A stretch of DNA of 64,000 bases, from the NCBI RefSeq assembly GCF_033366695.1, contig NZ_JAOBTQ010000001.1, positions 620,001 to 684,000 on the forward strand, written 5' to 3'. This DNA is from Streptomyces sp. SCL15-4. Lineage in GTDB: Bacteria; Actinomycetota; Actinomycetes; Streptomycetales; Streptomycetaceae. This document shows, piece by piece, positions 63,872-64,000 of the stretch. Numbering within the stretch: the stretch's first letter is position 1; every line of letters starts with the position of its first letter. The notes beneath the pieces were generated by a model. That model was not told the DNA's origin, searched no databases, and saw only the letters and a list, made by a program, of their open reading frames with translations. The position numbers were made by a program, and so were the translations under genes.

Positions 63872-64000
63872 GGTCGCTCCCGCCGTCGCCGGTCCCTCGT
63901 CTCCACCGTGCGGGCCGCGCGCCCGGCCGCGCCCGGACGCGGGCCGATCGGGTGACGGGCGGGGTCGTACGGGGGTGCGCGTCGCGGTCCGTTCCGCGCG

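Overview
The window is about 64 kb of very GC-rich actinobacterial DNA. Dense GC3-biased genes, many ATGA/GTGA stop-start overlaps, GTG starts, Tat/Sec-secreted plant-polysaccharide hydrolases, a CebR-type operator (TGGGAGCGCTCCCA) and a spore photoproduct lyase-like gene all point to Streptomyces. No rRNA, tRNA, CRISPR array or intact transposon was seen.

Layout. (1) 1-5.6 kb: end of a molybdopterin oxidoreductase, a small membrane protein, a coupled glycosyltransferase/DUF2064/methyltransferase operon, a two-component system and an NAD-dependent epimerase. (2) 6-15.5 kb: stress and small-molecule enzymes: pirin, AhpD-like protein, Dps, four alpha/beta hydrolases, an FAD monooxygenase, a secreted trypsin-like protease starting at TTG, and a hydrolase behind two tandem perfect operators. 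(3) 15.6-16.4 kb: a decayed NarL-type two-component system. (4) 16.4-20 kb: a reactive-sulfur module (rhodanese, TauE/SafE permease, a 58-residue ORF, a persulfide-dioxygenase/rhodanese fusion) divergent from a CsoR/CstR-type repressor, with three matching palindromes between them.

(5) 21-41 kb: the most interesting part, apparently a biosynthetic gene cluster. A 2-deoxy-scyllo-inosose-synthase-like cyclase, a StsC/BtrS-like aminotransferase, an SDR, a cupin and an ATP-grasp ligase form one operon. Around it lie an AldO-like flavin oxidase, a PhyH oxygenase, a NodB deacetylase with an extra N-terminal IS110-like domain, two glycosyltransferases, a LuxC/PaaK-like protein and a two-gene ABC exporter. 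The suggested product is an amino-acylated, glycosylated aminocyclitol (inference). Control seems to lie with a 406-residue XRE/TPR regulator divergent from a 69-residue secreted peptide gene ending in Ile-Asp-Trp-Pro. Inverted repeats of TTGCCAA/TTGGCAA occur in the promoters of the regulator/peptide pair, the glycosyltransferases, the exporter operon and the cyclase operon. A second mini-ORF ending in IDWP lies just downstream of the exporter-operon repeat. Together these look like a peptide-pheromone (RRNPP-like) circuit driving a cryptic aminocyclitol pathway.

(6) 41-56 kb: a flavin reductase, a decayed FAD monooxygenase, then carbohydrate use: glucarate catabolism (dehydratase, gudD, symporter), a secreted SGNH hydrolase, a decayed secreted protein still carrying a CebR-type operator, a fungal-like GH54/CBM42 arabinofuranosidase, a TetR/SnoaL pair, and a LacI regulator divergent from two GH6 cellulase-family genes. 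(7) 56-64 kb: an SRPBCC protein, a phytoene-desaturase-like oxidoreductase, an SDR, a DUF2945 protein, a spore-photoproduct-lyase homologue, a DNA photolyase and an SDR/DUF2867 protein, suggesting a UV/redox protection group. Strong GC-rich hairpins mark many transcription-unit ends.
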